A stretch of 64,000 nucleotides of DNA, from NCBI GenBank assembly GCA_028284675.1, contig JANQRI010000005.1, forward strand, positions 186,001 through 250,000, in the 5' to 3' direction. The position numbers were made by a program, and so were the translations under genes. The notes beneath the pieces are model-generated. The model saw only the letters and a program-made list of their open reading frames with translations, had not been told where the DNA came from and did not search any database. The stretch comes from Gammaproteobacteria bacterium. GTDB taxonomy: Bacteria > Pseudomonadota > Gammaproteobacteria > HTCC5015. Of the stretch, positions 8,662 to 17,070 are shown one piece after another (position 1 is the stretch's first letter; each line of letters starts with the position of its first letter).

Positions 8662-10464
8662 ATGCAATTTATCCGTAATTTTTCCATTATTGCGCATATC
8701 GATCATGGCAAATCCACACTGGCTGACCGTTTTATTCAGTTATGTGGCGGTCTGAGCGAGCGTGAAATGTCTGAGCAGGTGCTGGACTCAATGGATATTG
8801 AGCGTGAGCGCGGTATTACCATTAAAGCTCAAAGTGTCACTTTGCATTTTAAATCCTCAGACGAAAATACTTATCAGCTCAATTTTATCGATACTCCCGG
8901 ACATGTCGATTTTTCTTATGAAGTGTCCCGGTCATTGGCGGCCTGCGAAGGGGCGATTTTAGTCGTGGATGCCTCTCAAGGGGTTGAAGCCCAAAGTGTT
9001 GCGAATTGCTATACCGCGATAGAGCAGGACCTGGAAGTATTGCCGGTATTGAACAAGATAGATCTGCCTGCTGCAAATCCGGAGCGGGTGTGCAAAGAAA
9101 TCGAAGAAATTATCGGTCTCGATACTGCCGATGCCATACATGTCAGTGCTAAAACCGGTCAGGGTGTGGAGGCATTGCTCGAGCAGATTGTACAGCTGGT
9201 GCCCCCCCCGGGCGGAAATCCGGATGCACCCTTGCAGGCACTGATTGTGGACTCATGGTTTGATAACTACCTGGGTGTTGTGAGCCTGGTTCGTATTCAG
9301 CAGGGTGTTCTGCGTGCGGGTCAAAAAATCCAGATTATGTCCACAGGGCGGGTTTTTCAAACCGACAAAGTGGGCATTTTTACACCGAAGCGTATTGATA
9401 AGGAAGTTTTGCAAACCGGGGAAGTGGGTTATGTGATTGCCGGCATTAAAGAAATTGAAGCGGCTCCGGTAGGCGATACCATGACCGCTGCCACCAATCC
9501 GGCGGATAAGCCATTACCGGGGTTTAAGCAGGTTCAACCCAGGGTGTTTGCCGGCCTGTATCCCGTTAGCTCCGAAGATTATGAAGCATTTCGGGAAGCG
9601 CTGCAGAAACTGCGTTTAAACGATGCTGCTTTGCATTATGAGCCGGAAACTTCGCAGGCTTTGGGTTTTGGTTTTAGATGTGGTTTTCTGGGTATGCTGC
9701 ATATGGAAATTGTTCAGGAGCGCTTGGAACGTGAGTACAATTTGGATTTAATTACCACTGCGCCGACGGTGGTTTATCAGGTATTGGCCACAAGCGGTGA
9801 GATGTTGCACATACAGAACCCAACTGAGTTGCCGCCTGTTAATAAGATTAGTGAAATTCGTGAGCCTATTATCGACGCCAATATTCTGGTTCCGCATGAC
9901 TATGTTGGTGGTGTGATGTCTCTGTGTATTGAGAAGCGTGGTGTTCAGAGAAAAATTCAATATCTGGGCAATCAGGTTGCGATGCAGTACGAATTACCGC
10001 TGAGTGAAGTGGTATTGGATTTTTTCGATCAGCTAAAATCAATCAGTCGCGGTTATGCATCTTTTGACTATAGTTTGTCGCATTTTAACGCCGATGATCT
10101 GGTCAAACTGGATGTGTTAATCAACGGTGAACGCGTCGATGCACTGTCGATCATCGTACATAAATCAAACAGTCAAAGCCGGGGGCGTGAGCTCGTGGAG
10201 CGTATGCGAACCCTGATTCCCAGGCAAATGTTCGAAGTGGCCATACAAGCGGCCATTGGTTCGCATATAATAGCACGCAGCAATGTGAAATCATTGCGCA
10301 AAAATGTGACTGCAAAGTGCTATGGTGGAGATATTACCCGTAAGCGAAAGTTACTGGAAAAGCAGAAAGCCGGTAAACGGCGAATGAAACAGATCGGCAA
10401 AGTGGAAATTCCGCAAGAGGCTTTTTTGGCCGTATTACAGGTGGAAAACAAGAAAGCTCGTTAG
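8662..10464 (+). CDS. lepA: Elongation factor 4 (LepA)
   Basis: Ribosome-bound GTPase related to EF-G, involved in back-translocation or ribosome assembly under stress. G motifs are AHIDHGKST (residues about 11-19), the RGITI switch I segment, DTPGH (switch II), NKID and SAK. Domains II, III and V follow, and the LepA-specific C-terminal domain ends in the basic TAKCYGGDITRKRKLLEKQK segment. The length of 600 residues matches E. coli LepA (599). It precedes lepB by 46 nt, the standard lepA-lepB pair. Confidence 0.98.
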   Translation: MQFIRNFSIIAHIDHGKSTLADRFIQLCGGLSEREMSEQVLDSMDIERERGITIKAQSVTLHFKSSDENTYQLNFIDTPGHVDFSYEVSRSLAACEGAILVVDASQGVEAQSVANCYTAIEQDLEVLPVLNKIDLPAANPERVCKEIEEIIGLDTADAIHVSAKTGQGVEALLEQIVQLVPPPGGNPDAPLQALIVDSWFDNYLGVVSLVRIQQGVLRAGQKIQIMSTGRVFQTDKVGIFTPKRIDKEVLQTGEVGYVIAGIKEIEAAPVGDTMTAATNPADKPLPGFKQVQPRVFAGLYPVSSEDYEAFREALQKLRLNDAALHYEPETSQALGFGFRCGFLGMLHMEIVQERLEREYNLDLITTAPTVVYQVLATSGEMLHIQNPTELPPVNKISEIREPIIDANILVPHDYVGGVMSLCIEKRGVQRKIQYLGNQVAMQYELPLSEVVLDFFDQLKSISRGYASFDYSLSHFNADDLVKLDVLINGERVDALSIIVHKSNSQSRGRELVERMRTLIPRQMFEVAIQAAIGSHIIARSNVKSLRKNVTAKCYGGDITRKRKLLEKQKAGKRRMKQIGKVEIPQEAFLAVLQVENKKAR

Positions 10465-10510
10465 AATCTGTTAGCGGCCGATAAATGTTTAAAGGTATCA
10501 AGAAAAATAT

Positions 10511-11311
10511 ATGTTCGATTTTGCATTATTTTTAGTGTTGGCAACCGCAATTACCGGGTTTATCTGGTTGGTTGACATACTTTGGTTTGCGCCAAAAAGA
10601 CCGCCATTATCATCAGATAATGAAACTACAGCGGAACAGGGCGAAACGACAGAGCCGATCATCGTGGAGTACTCCAAAGCCTTTTTTCCCGTGTTGTTAA
10701 TTGTCCTGTTGCTGCGTTCGTTTCTGATTGAACCTTTTCGGATTCCCTCAGGATCTATGTTGCCCACGCTTAGAGTGGGTGATTTTATTCTGGTAAGTAA
10801 GTTTTCTTATGGTTTGCGGTTGCCGGTGACAAACACAAAAATTCTCTCTTTGGGGGAACCGCAGCGTGGGGATGTGGTGGTTTTCAAATACCCTGAAAAT
10901 CCGCGTTTGGATTATATAAAACGTATTGTTGGTTTGCCTGGTGACCGGATTACATACAACAACAAGCGGCTAAGCATTAATGACAAGCCGGTAGAAGTTG
11001 AGCCGGTCGGACCCTACAACCGGCGTACCGCACGAAGGAGGCCGGGTGCATTTGGCGAGTATCGGGAGAAGCTGCAGGGAACGACACATAATATTTTGTT
11101 GCTTCCCGAACCGGCGCGGGATTTTAAAATAGAGGTGCCGGCCGGGCATTATTTCGTAATGGGTGATAATCGTGATGATAGCCGCGACAGCCGGGCTTGG
11201 GGGTATTTACCTGAAGAAAATCTGGTCGGCAAAGCTTTCTTTATCTGGATGCACTGGGATTTCGGAGGTGACGGGCTGAACCCAAATAGAATAGGTGAGC
11301 GTATCCGCTAA
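10511..11311 (+). CDS. lepB: Signal peptidase I
   Basis: Inner-membrane serine protease that removes signal peptides from exported proteins. There are two N-terminal membrane segments (about 3-24 and 57-74), then the periplasmic catalytic domain with box B SGSMLPT, nucleophile Ser82, and the general base Lys137 in YIKRIVGLPGD. Box E is MGDNRDDSRDSR near residue 215. The 266 residues are somewhat shorter than E. coli LepB (324), typical of Pseudomonas-type enzymes. It sits in lepA-lepB-DUF4845-rnc-era order. Confidence 0.97.
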   Translation: MFDFALFLVLATAITGFIWLVDILWFAPKRPPLSSDNETTAEQGETTEPIIVEYSKAFFPVLLIVLLLRSFLIEPFRIPSGSMLPTLRVGDFILVSKFSYGLRLPVTNTKILSLGEPQRGDVVVFKYPENPRLDYIKRIVGLPGDRITYNNKRLSINDKPVEVEPVGPYNRRTARRRPGAFGEYREKLQGTTHNILLLPEPARDFKIEVPAGHYFVMGDNRDDSRDSRAWGYLPEENLVGKAFFIWMHWDFGGDGLNPNRIGERIR

Positions 11312-11337
11312 ATATGTATTGAATCGGAGGACAGACG

Positions 11338-11715
11338 ATGAACACATTAACCAGACAGCGCGGTGCATCCCTTCTGAGCGGGATGATTATTCTGACGATG
11401 GCGGGAGTGATATTGATTGCCGGGATTAAGCTTGCCCCTGCTTATCTGGAATATTATGCAATCGCCGAAATTCTTGAACAGATGCAAAGTGATCCGTCTT
11501 TGAAAGGCGCTCAAAAAGGGGCGGTCGCGAATGCGTTTAACAAGCGCCTGAATATCAGCCAGGTGTATACCTTGAAACGTCAGGACTATAAAATTACCAA
11601 AATCAAAGGTAAGCGCGGTTTTCTTGTGGCGGTGGATTATGAAGTTCGTAAACCGTTGTTTCTTAATTTGTCGATTGTGGCGTCGTTTAAGCGCAATGCT
11701 GAGGTTGGTGGGTGA
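11338..11715 (+). CDS. DUF4845 single-pass membrane protein
   Basis: A 125-residue protein with one N-terminal membrane segment (about 13-32) preceded by a basic RQRGASLLSG stretch that resembles a type IV pilin-like leader. A short extracytoplasmic domain follows. This is the DUF4845 family, found between lepB and rnc in Pseudomonas and relatives; its function is not known. An AATCGGAGG ribosome-binding site precedes the ATG. Its stop codon overlaps the GTG start of rnc in the GTGA arrangement, so the two genes are translationally coupled. Confidence 0.85.
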   Translation: MNTLTRQRGASLLSGMIILTMAGVILIAGIKLAPAYLEYYAIAEILEQMQSDPSLKGAQKGAVANAFNKRLNISQVYTLKRQDYKITKIKGKRGFLVAVDYEVRKPLFLNLSIVASFKRNAEVGG

Positions 11716-12410
11716 GACACAATATTTCAGACCTTTGTAAAATACTGAATTACTCGTTTACTGATGAAGAGCTATTGCGAACGGCACTGACGCATCGTAG
11801 CGTCAAAGGGCAAAATAATGAACGGCTGGAATTTTTGGGGGATAGTATTTTAAATTTTGTGGTTGCGGCCGAGTTGTTCGAACGTTACCCGCAGGCACAG
11901 GAAGGTGATTTAAGCCGGATCCGGGCAAGCCTGGTTAATAAGGATACACTGGCCAAGGTGGGGCAGCAGCTGGGTCTCAGTAATTTTCTGATACTTGGCT
12001 CGGGAGAGCTGAAAAGCGGCGGTTCACGTCGCAAGTCAATTCTGGCCGATGCCGTTGAAGCCATTTTCGGCGCAGTGTTTCTAGATGATGGGTTTGATGC
12101 GAGCAGGCGGCTGATTTTGCAGGTATACCGTCAGTGGTTTGATAATCCGGTCGATGCGAGCCTTTTAAAAGACCCCAAAACACGTCTACAGGAATATCAA
12201 CAGTCACGCAAAAAAGCGTTACCGGTTTATGAGTTAATCAATGTGACAGGCAAACCGCATGCGCAGACTTTTAAAGTCGAATGTCGCGTTGACGGGCTGG
12301 AAGAGTCCACGATCGGTAGCGGTACCAGCCGGCGCGAAGCCGAGCAGCAGGCAGCAGAAATGGCATTGGTTTTGATGGATCAAGGCGAAACCCTTTCTGC
12401 CGAGGCCTGA
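11712..12410 (+). CDS. rnc: Ribonuclease III
   Basis: Double-strand-specific endoribonuclease that processes rRNA precursors and structured mRNAs. The catalytic domain (about 1-145) has the signature NERLEFLGDSIL and the second acidic motif DAVEAIFGAVFLD. A double-stranded RNA-binding domain occupies about 153-222. The length is 232 residues (E. coli 226). The start is GTG 11712, overlapping the upstream stop by 4 nt. era follows after 23 nt, the conserved rnc-era pair. Confidence 0.97.
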   Translation: MRHNISDLCKILNYSFTDEELLRTALTHRSVKGQNNERLEFLGDSILNFVVAAELFERYPQAQEGDLSRIRASLVNKDTLAKVGQQLGLSNFLILGSGELKSGGSRRKSILADAVEAIFGAVFLDDGFDASRRLILQVYRQWFDNPVDASLLKDPKTRLQEYQQSRKKALPVYELINVTGKPHAQTFKVECRVDGLEESTIGSGTSRREAEQQAAEMALVLMDQGETLSAEA

Positions 12411-12433
12411 CCCGGCTCTGACTCAAGCCTGGT

Positions 12434-13345
12434 ATGAATACAGAAGCGAACACATTTAAAAGCGGTTATGTGGCGATTGTAGGTCGCCCTAATGTGGGTA
12501 AATCAACTTTGCTGAATGCTATAGTTGGTGAAAAAATCAGTATTGTCTCACCAAAAGCGCAAACCACCCGCCATGCTGTTTTGGGCATTAAAACCACATC
12601 GGCTTATCAAATGGTATTCGTTGATACTCCGGGTTATCACCTGGGGCAATCACAGGCGTTGAATAAATATATGAACAAGACGGCGCTCACTGCAACACAT
12701 GAAGTTGAAGTGATCGTATTCGTGGTGCATGCCAACCGGTGGACTCAGGAGGACAAGGCATTATTGTCGAAGTTTTCGGATAAAGGGCCGCCGGTCGTTG
12801 CAGTAGTTAATAAAGTTGACCTTGTGAAAAACAAACAGTCATTATTACCTTTTTTGGATGAACTCAGTGGGCGATACCCATTTCATTCCATGATTCCGGT
12901 TTCCGCACGTCGATATGATGGTGTTGATGAGTTAGAGAAACTGGTTGCAGGGCTGCTGCCAGTTGGTCAGGCGTATTTTGATCAGGATCAGATTACCGAC
13001 AAATCACTTCGGTTTTTAGCCGCAGAACTGATTCGGGAAAAACTCTTTCATGTTTTGCGCGATGAATTACCGTACGCACTCACCGTGGAAATTGAAGAGT
13101 TTGTTGAGCAGACGGAAATTAATCGTATCAGCGCGATTATCTGGCTTGATAAATCAAGTCACAAGCATATCGTTATCGGTCATCAGGGCAGTGTGTTGAA
13201 ATCAGTTGGAAAAGCTGCCAGAGAGTCGATGCAGAGGCTGTTTCATAAGAAGGTTTTCTTGAAACTATGGGTGAAAGTTAAAGCCGGTTGGAATGATGAT
13301 CGTGATGCCTTGCGTAATTTAGGTTATCACGATAACTTTGATTAG
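12434..13345 (+). CDS. era: GTPase Era
   Basis: Ras-like GTPase that binds the 3' end of 16S rRNA and helps mature the 30S subunit. The GTPase domain has G1 GRPNVGKST at about 17-25, the effector segment QTTRHAVLG, G3 DTPGYH, G4 NKVD and G5 SAR. A C-terminal KH domain includes VIGHQGSVLKSVGKAARE at about 255. Length is 303 residues (E. coli 301). The usual next gene recO follows only after a 128-nt gap that holds a possible small ORF. Confidence 0.97.
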   Translation: MNTEANTFKSGYVAIVGRPNVGKSTLLNAIVGEKISIVSPKAQTTRHAVLGIKTTSAYQMVFVDTPGYHLGQSQALNKYMNKTALTATHEVEVIVFVVHANRWTQEDKALLSKFSDKGPPVVAVVNKVDLVKNKQSLLPFLDELSGRYPFHSMIPVSARRYDGVDELEKLVAGLLPVGQAYFDQDQITDKSLRFLAAELIREKLFHVLRDELPYALTVEIEEFVEQTEINRISAIIWLDKSSHKHIVIGHQGSVLKSVGKAARESMQRLFHKKVFLKLWVKVKAGWNDDRDALRNLGYHDNFD

Positions 13346-13379
13346 AGGTTATAATACGTAATTGAAAGTTCACTTAAAC

Positions 13380-13457
13380 ATGAGGCGTAGAATGTGCACA
13401 TTATTTATAAGCACTATTGTCGCTTACGCTGTATGGCCTGCGTTCATTGTGTTTTAA
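13380..13457 (+). CDS. Possible 25-residue membrane microprotein
   Basis: In the 128-nt gap between era and recO an ATG-to-TAA frame encodes 25 residues: a basic start (MRRRM) followed by an almost entirely hydrophobic stretch ending AVWPAFIVF. That is the shape of a single-pass membrane microprotein. TATAAT (13350-13355) lies upstream, but its -35 partner is poor, and the ribosome-binding site is weak. No family is recognised. It could be a chance frame. Confidence 0.25.
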   Translation: MRRRMCTLFISTIVAYAVWPAFIVF

Positions 13458-13473
13458 AAGTAGGTGATAAGTA

Positions 13474-14178
13474 ATGCGAGTTTTGCTGCAGCCTGCTTTT
13501 GTTTTGCACTCCCGGCTTTACCGTAATACCAGTTTGCTGATAGAGGCCTTTACCCGGGATTATGGACGAGTGGGCTTGCTTGCCAAGGGTGTCAGAAACT
13601 CACGTCTTGCCGATCGGGGACTTCTTCAGGCATTTAACGGCCTGCTGTTAAGCTATTCTGGTCGAGGTGAGCTTATGACATTAACAGCAGTGGAAAATGA
13701 GGGGTGTTTTTTGCGGCTCAGCGGCAAGGCGCTGTACTGTGGCATGTATTTAAACGAATTGCTCCTAAAATTGTTGCCGCGCCATGATCCGCATGAAGGC
13801 CTGTTCGATTGTTATCACAAAAGCTTGCAGGCACTGGTTGCGGATTCCATGAGGCCCGAACCGGTATTGCGCCGCTTTGAACTGCAGTTGCTCGCGGAGC
13901 TGGGCTATGCTTTATCATTACAGTCAACAGCTGATACTTTTGAGCAGATTCAGCCTGAGAAGAAATACTATTATGATCCGGAGCGTGGACCATTATTGAA
14001 TAATGCAGTCTCGTCTTTTCCAGTTCCATATATCAGTGGGCGTTGCCTTATCGATTTGCAAAATGAGGTTTTCGACGATACAGCTTGCATGCGGGAAATG
14101 AAGTTGTTAATCCGCTATGTGCTGGCACATTATATGGGTGGCAAACCGTTAAAAAGCCGGGAGCTTTTTAAGGTCTGA
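13474..14178 (+). CDS. recO: DNA repair protein RecO
   Basis: RecF-pathway mediator that anneals ssDNA and, with RecR, loads RecA on SSB-coated DNA. The N-terminal OB fold is visible in the opening FVLHSRLYRNTSLLIEAFT segment and GRVGLLAKGVR. A helical domain rich in leucine and arginine follows (LLKLLPRHDPHEGLFDCY near 85). Length is 234 residues, as expected. AGGTGA lies just before the ATG. The gene normally next in Pseudomonas, pdxJ, is replaced by a DUF455 gene 5 nt downstream. Confidence 0.93.
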   Translation: MRVLLQPAFVLHSRLYRNTSLLIEAFTRDYGRVGLLAKGVRNSRLADRGLLQAFNGLLLSYSGRGELMTLTAVENEGCFLRLSGKALYCGMYLNELLLKLLPRHDPHEGLFDCYHKSLQALVADSMRPEPVLRRFELQLLAELGYALSLQSTADTFEQIQPEKKYYYDPERGPLLNNAVSSFPVPYISGRCLIDLQNEVFDDTACMREMKLLIRYVLAHYMGGKPLKSRELFKV

Positions 14179-14183
14179 TTTTT

Positions 14184-14984
14184 ATGATGCGTATGAAATT
14201 ATTCGATCAGGTCTGGAAGATTATCAATGTATCGAACCCGGTTGAAAAATGTATATTGACATCTGACTTATATGGTCATTGGCAAAATGGTGAGCTGATA
14301 ATTGATCATGACACTCCGGTTGCTGTCTTTGCTTCTGCAGGGCGCCCGGAGAAGCCGGAGCTTGTGCACCCCAGAAAACTGCCAAAGCGTTCTTTGCACA
14401 CTTTGAAGGGAAGGCTGCGCTTTATGCACGCAATCGCGCATATTGAGTTTAATGCAATTAATCTCGCGTGTGACGCAGTATACCGTTTTCGTGGTATGCC
14501 GGTTGACTACTACCGGGATTGGTTGGCAGTGGCGGCGGATGAAGCCCGTCACTTCCAGCTATTGACCGGTTATTTATCCGAATATGAGTGCCAGTATGGT
14601 GATTATCCGGCTCATAACGGGCTTTGGGATGTGGCTGCAAAAAGTGCAGAGGATGTGATGTTGCGTATGGCGCTTGTGCCGCGCGCGCTTGAGGCACGCG
14701 GGCTTGATGTTACGCCCGCGATGGTGCGGACATTGAATGATTGCGGTGACCACAAGGCGGCCGATATATTGGATACCATTTATCGCGAGGAGATCGCGCA
14801 TGTTGCGATTGGCAGCCATTGGTTTAAATATATTTGCCGGCAACGCAAGCTGGATGCAGATACGGTTTTTATTCAAATAATTAAAGAGCATTTTACCGAA
14901 GGTTTGCGCGGGCCATTCAATTTGCCGGCACGTAAGCAGGCGGGTTTTAATGCACAGGAACTGCGCTATCTTTCTAACAAGTAG
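14184..14984 (+). CDS. DUF455 ferritin-like protein
   Basis: A 266-residue helical protein of the DUF455 family in the ferritin-like superfamily. Likely di-metal ligands are Glu88 (AHIEFNA), Glu120 and His123 (DEARHFQLL), Glu170 and Glu203/His206 (EEIAHVAIG), the two-helix-pair pattern of carboxylate-bridged di-iron proteins. The enzymatic role is not established; some relatives are annotated as rhamnan-synthesis-like or MiaE-like, which I do not assert. It is close behind recO. Its TAG stop codon is the first three bases of an inverted-repeat element (see the repeat at 14982). Confidence 0.8.
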   Translation: MMRMKLFDQVWKIINVSNPVEKCILTSDLYGHWQNGELIIDHDTPVAVFASAGRPEKPELVHPRKLPKRSLHTLKGRLRFMHAIAHIEFNAINLACDAVYRFRGMPVDYYRDWLAVAADEARHFQLLTGYLSEYECQYGDYPAHNGLWDVAAKSAEDVMLRMALVPRALEARGLDVTPAMVRTLNDCGDHKAADILDTIYREEIAHVAIGSHWFKYICRQRKLDADTVFIQIIKEHFTEGLRGPFNLPARKQAGFNAQELRYLSNK

Positions 14985-15031
14985 AACCTATCTCTAAATT
15001 ACGGCGCTCGTTTGATTTTGAGATAGGTTTT
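14982..15031. repeat. Short inverted-repeat element, shortened relative of the 62.0 kb element
   Basis: The left arm TAGAACCTATCTCTAAATT (14982-15000) and right arm ATTTTGAGATAGGTTTT (15015-15031) form an imperfect stem around a loop containing GGCGCTCG. Both arms match the terminal inverted repeats of the 155-bp element between fabZ and lpxA with one or two changes. The element lies between two convergent genes and supplies the stop codon of the upstream one. Its stem-loop could act as a bidirectional terminator. Confidence 0.75.
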
Positions 15032-15038
15032 GGTGTTG

Positions 15039-15755
15039 TTAATTAAGAGAGTGAACGTCTAGCCCGCTGGCATCCACACTTAAAAAGCTGCCAGTTTGAT
15101 ACCAGTCACCCAAAACGATACGTGTTGCACGTTGATTGTTAAGTGTGAATCTATGGATATCGGGCCGGTGAGTATGCCCGTGAATCAATTGTTGTACGCC
15201 ATGCTTTAGCATTGCTTTTGCGACAGCCTGCCCATTTACATCCATGATTGCGTCAGTTTTTACACTGTTGGCGCTTTGGCTGGTTGCTCTGAGCTGTTTG
15301 ACGATTGTGCGACGTTCCGCCAGAGGTTTATTCAGAAACTCTGTTTGCCACTGCGGTGTGCGCACCGCTTCCCGAAACTTCTGATATTCAACATCGTCAG
15401 TGCATAAGGTATCACCATGTATTAATAGTGTCGGCGTACCGTAAAGGTCAATCACCAGCGGGTCGGGTATCAGTTGAACACGGTATTTGTCTGCGAATTT
15501 TTTGCCAATTAAAAAATCACGATTTCCATGCATTAAATAGACAGGAGTGCCGGACTCTGTGAGTTCCTGCAGCCCGGCAAATGCGGTCTCCAGTCCATGT
15601 TCGGTATCGTCGTCACCAATCCAGTATTCAACGAAGTCACCTAAAATATACAGTGCTTCGGCCGTAGTGGCGTGTTCCACCAAGCGGAGAAATTGCTGCA
15701 GAATGTCAGGCCGTTCCGGATCAAGGTGCAGATCGGATATGAATAGTGTGGCCAT
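15039..15755 (-). CDS. lpxH: UDP-2,3-diacylglucosamine diphosphatase
   Basis: Membrane-associated calcineurin-like phosphoesterase that hydrolyses UDP-2,3-diacylglucosamine to lipid X and UMP, the fourth step of lipid A synthesis. Metal-binding motifs in order: SDLHL at residues 6-10, GDFVEYW, HGNRDF, HGD and HGHTHRP. Length is 238 residues (E. coli 240). It lies 24 nt downstream of ppiB on the minus strand; ppiB-lpxH is a conserved pair. Confidence 0.96.
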   Translation of the reverse strand: MATLFISDLHLDPERPDILQQFLRLVEHATTAEALYILGDFVEYWIGDDDTEHGLETAFAGLQELTESGTPVYLMHGNRDFLIGKKFADKYRVQLIPDPLVIDLYGTPTLLIHGDTLCTDDVEYQKFREAVRTPQWQTEFLNKPLAERRTIVKQLRATSQSANSVKTDAIMDVNGQAVAKAMLKHGVQQLIHGHTHRPDIHRFTLNNQRATRIVLGDWYQTGSFLSVDASGLDVHSLN

Positions 15756-15779
15756 CCTGGTGCTGGCACCTAAGTTGTT

Positions 15780-16277
15780 TTATTCGGACAGTACTTCGAT
15801 TTTTTCGATAATAACCGCATCTTCCGGTACATCCTGATGGCCGGCGCGGTTGCCGGTGGCGACATTTTCAATGGCGCGTACCGTATCCATGCCGTCGGTT
15901 ACTTTACCGAACACACAGTAGCCCCAACCGGAAGGTGTGGCTGAACGAAAATTCAAAAAATCATTGTCAGACACATTGATAAAAAATTGGGCAGTTGCTG
16001 AATGAGGGTCAGAGGTTCTGGCCATTGCGATGGTGCCTGTTAAATTCTTTTCCTCGTTGTCAGCCTCATTTTTTACAGGGTTGCCGGTAGTTTTCTGATC
16101 CATATCCGGGGTAAAGCCGCCGCCCTGAATCATAAAGCCTTTGATAACCCGGTGAAAAATGGTTTCATTATAGAACCCGTCATTGACGTAAGATAAAAAG
16201 TTTTTGCATGTCTCCGGTGCTTTGTCCTCAAAGAGTGTCAATGTGATATCGCCCAGATTGGTCTTTATTCTGATCAT
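15780..16277 (-). CDS. ppiB: Cytoplasmic cyclophilin-type peptidyl-prolyl isomerase B
   Basis: Peptidyl-prolyl cis-trans isomerase of the cyclophilin family, cytosolic because no signal peptide precedes the domain. Active-site motifs are FHRVIKGFMIQGGGF (about 40-54), the TAQFFINV strand and GWGYCVFGKV. Length is 165 residues (E. coli PpiB 164). Its start overlaps the stop of the exported cyclophilin gene by 4 nt, so the two are translated together. Confidence 0.95.
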   Translation of the reverse strand: MIRIKTNLGDITLTLFEDKAPETCKNFLSYVNDGFYNETIFHRVIKGFMIQGGGFTPDMDQKTTGNPVKNEADNEEKNLTGTIAMARTSDPHSATAQFFINVSDNDFLNFRSATPSGWGYCVFGKVTDGMDTVRAIENVATGNRAGHQDVPEDAVIIEKIEVLSE

Positions 16278-16888
16278 GGAAGTTGTTCCTCATTGTTGGT
16301 GTTATTTGGGTTCAAGTGTATAACTGTGTTGATGGTAATTAAGCCCTGTGGGGCATTTTGTGCAAACGGGCCTGCAGGGCCGGTTGGGCTTGTGCTGATT
16401 TCATCCACTAATTCCATGCCTTCGACAACACGGGCAAATACACAATAACCCCAACCGCTATTTGTTTTGCTTTTGAAGTCCAGATAGTCATTATCAACAA
16501 CATTTATAAAAAATTGTGCTGTTGCCGAGTGAGGTGCAGACATGCGCGCCATTGCAACAGTGCCTCGTTTATTTAAAAGGCCGTTTTCGGCCTCATTCTG
16601 GATCGGCTTGCCGGTGGGTTTGCGCCGATAATTGGTATCGAAACCGCCACCCTGTATCATGAAGTCTTTAATTACACGATGGAAAATAGTGCCGTCATAA
16701 AAACCGTCATTTACATATTGTAAAAAGTTAGCAACGGTTTGTGGCGCGCGGTCCGGGTAAAGTTCCAGTGTGATATCGCCATAGTTGGTTTGGAGTTGCA
16801 CCCGAGGTGGTTCAGAGGCGAATACCGCACTTGAAAGACCGTTTATACCAATCAATAGCAGTAGCAGCAGTCTGCGGCGGAAATACAT
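16274..16888 (-). CDS. ppiA: Exported cyclophilin-type peptidyl-prolyl isomerase A
   Basis: Same fold as its neighbour (FHRVIKDFMIQGGGF, TAQFFINV, GWGYCVFARV) but preceded by a signal peptide: MYFRRRLLLLLLIG up to about VFAS. It therefore acts in the periplasm on exported proteins. Length is 204 residues, with a short C-terminal extension. It is first gene of the ppiA-ppiB-lpxH unit, with a 4-nt overlap to ppiB. The two domains are similar enough to suggest an old tandem duplication. Confidence 0.92.
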   Translation of the reverse strand: MYFRRRLLLLLLIGINGLSSAVFASEPPRVQLQTNYGDITLELYPDRAPQTVANFLQYVNDGFYDGTIFHRVIKDFMIQGGGFDTNYRRKPTGKPIQNEAENGLLNKRGTVAMARMSAPHSATAQFFINVVDNDYLDFKSKTNSGWGYCVFARVVEGMELVDEISTSPTGPAGPFAQNAPQGLITINTVIHLNPNNTNNEEQLP

Positions 16889-16988
16889 AAGCGTTCCCCA
16901 AATAAGTTAATCTAATCAATTTCTCAGGAAGCTGGGTATCATAATGGGATTTATGGAGTGACGAAAGCGTTATTATCTGTTTGTTTTG

Positions 16989-17017
16989 TTTAGATATTTG
17001 TGAATTTCAGCTACTAT
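16989..17017 (+). promoter_or_regulatory. Putative sigma-70 promoter of cysS
   Basis: A -10 TACTAT (17012-17017) follows a weak -35 TTTAGA (16989-16994) with a 17-nt spacer, and is followed by GCGCGCG. A start near 17024 would leave a leader of about 47 nt before ATG 17071 and would exclude the longer in-frame start at 16981. Confidence 0.4.
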
Positions 17018-17070
17018 GCGCGCGTAACTGTATTTTGAAAAGGCTTCGGCGGAAAAACCCTGAGAAAAAA

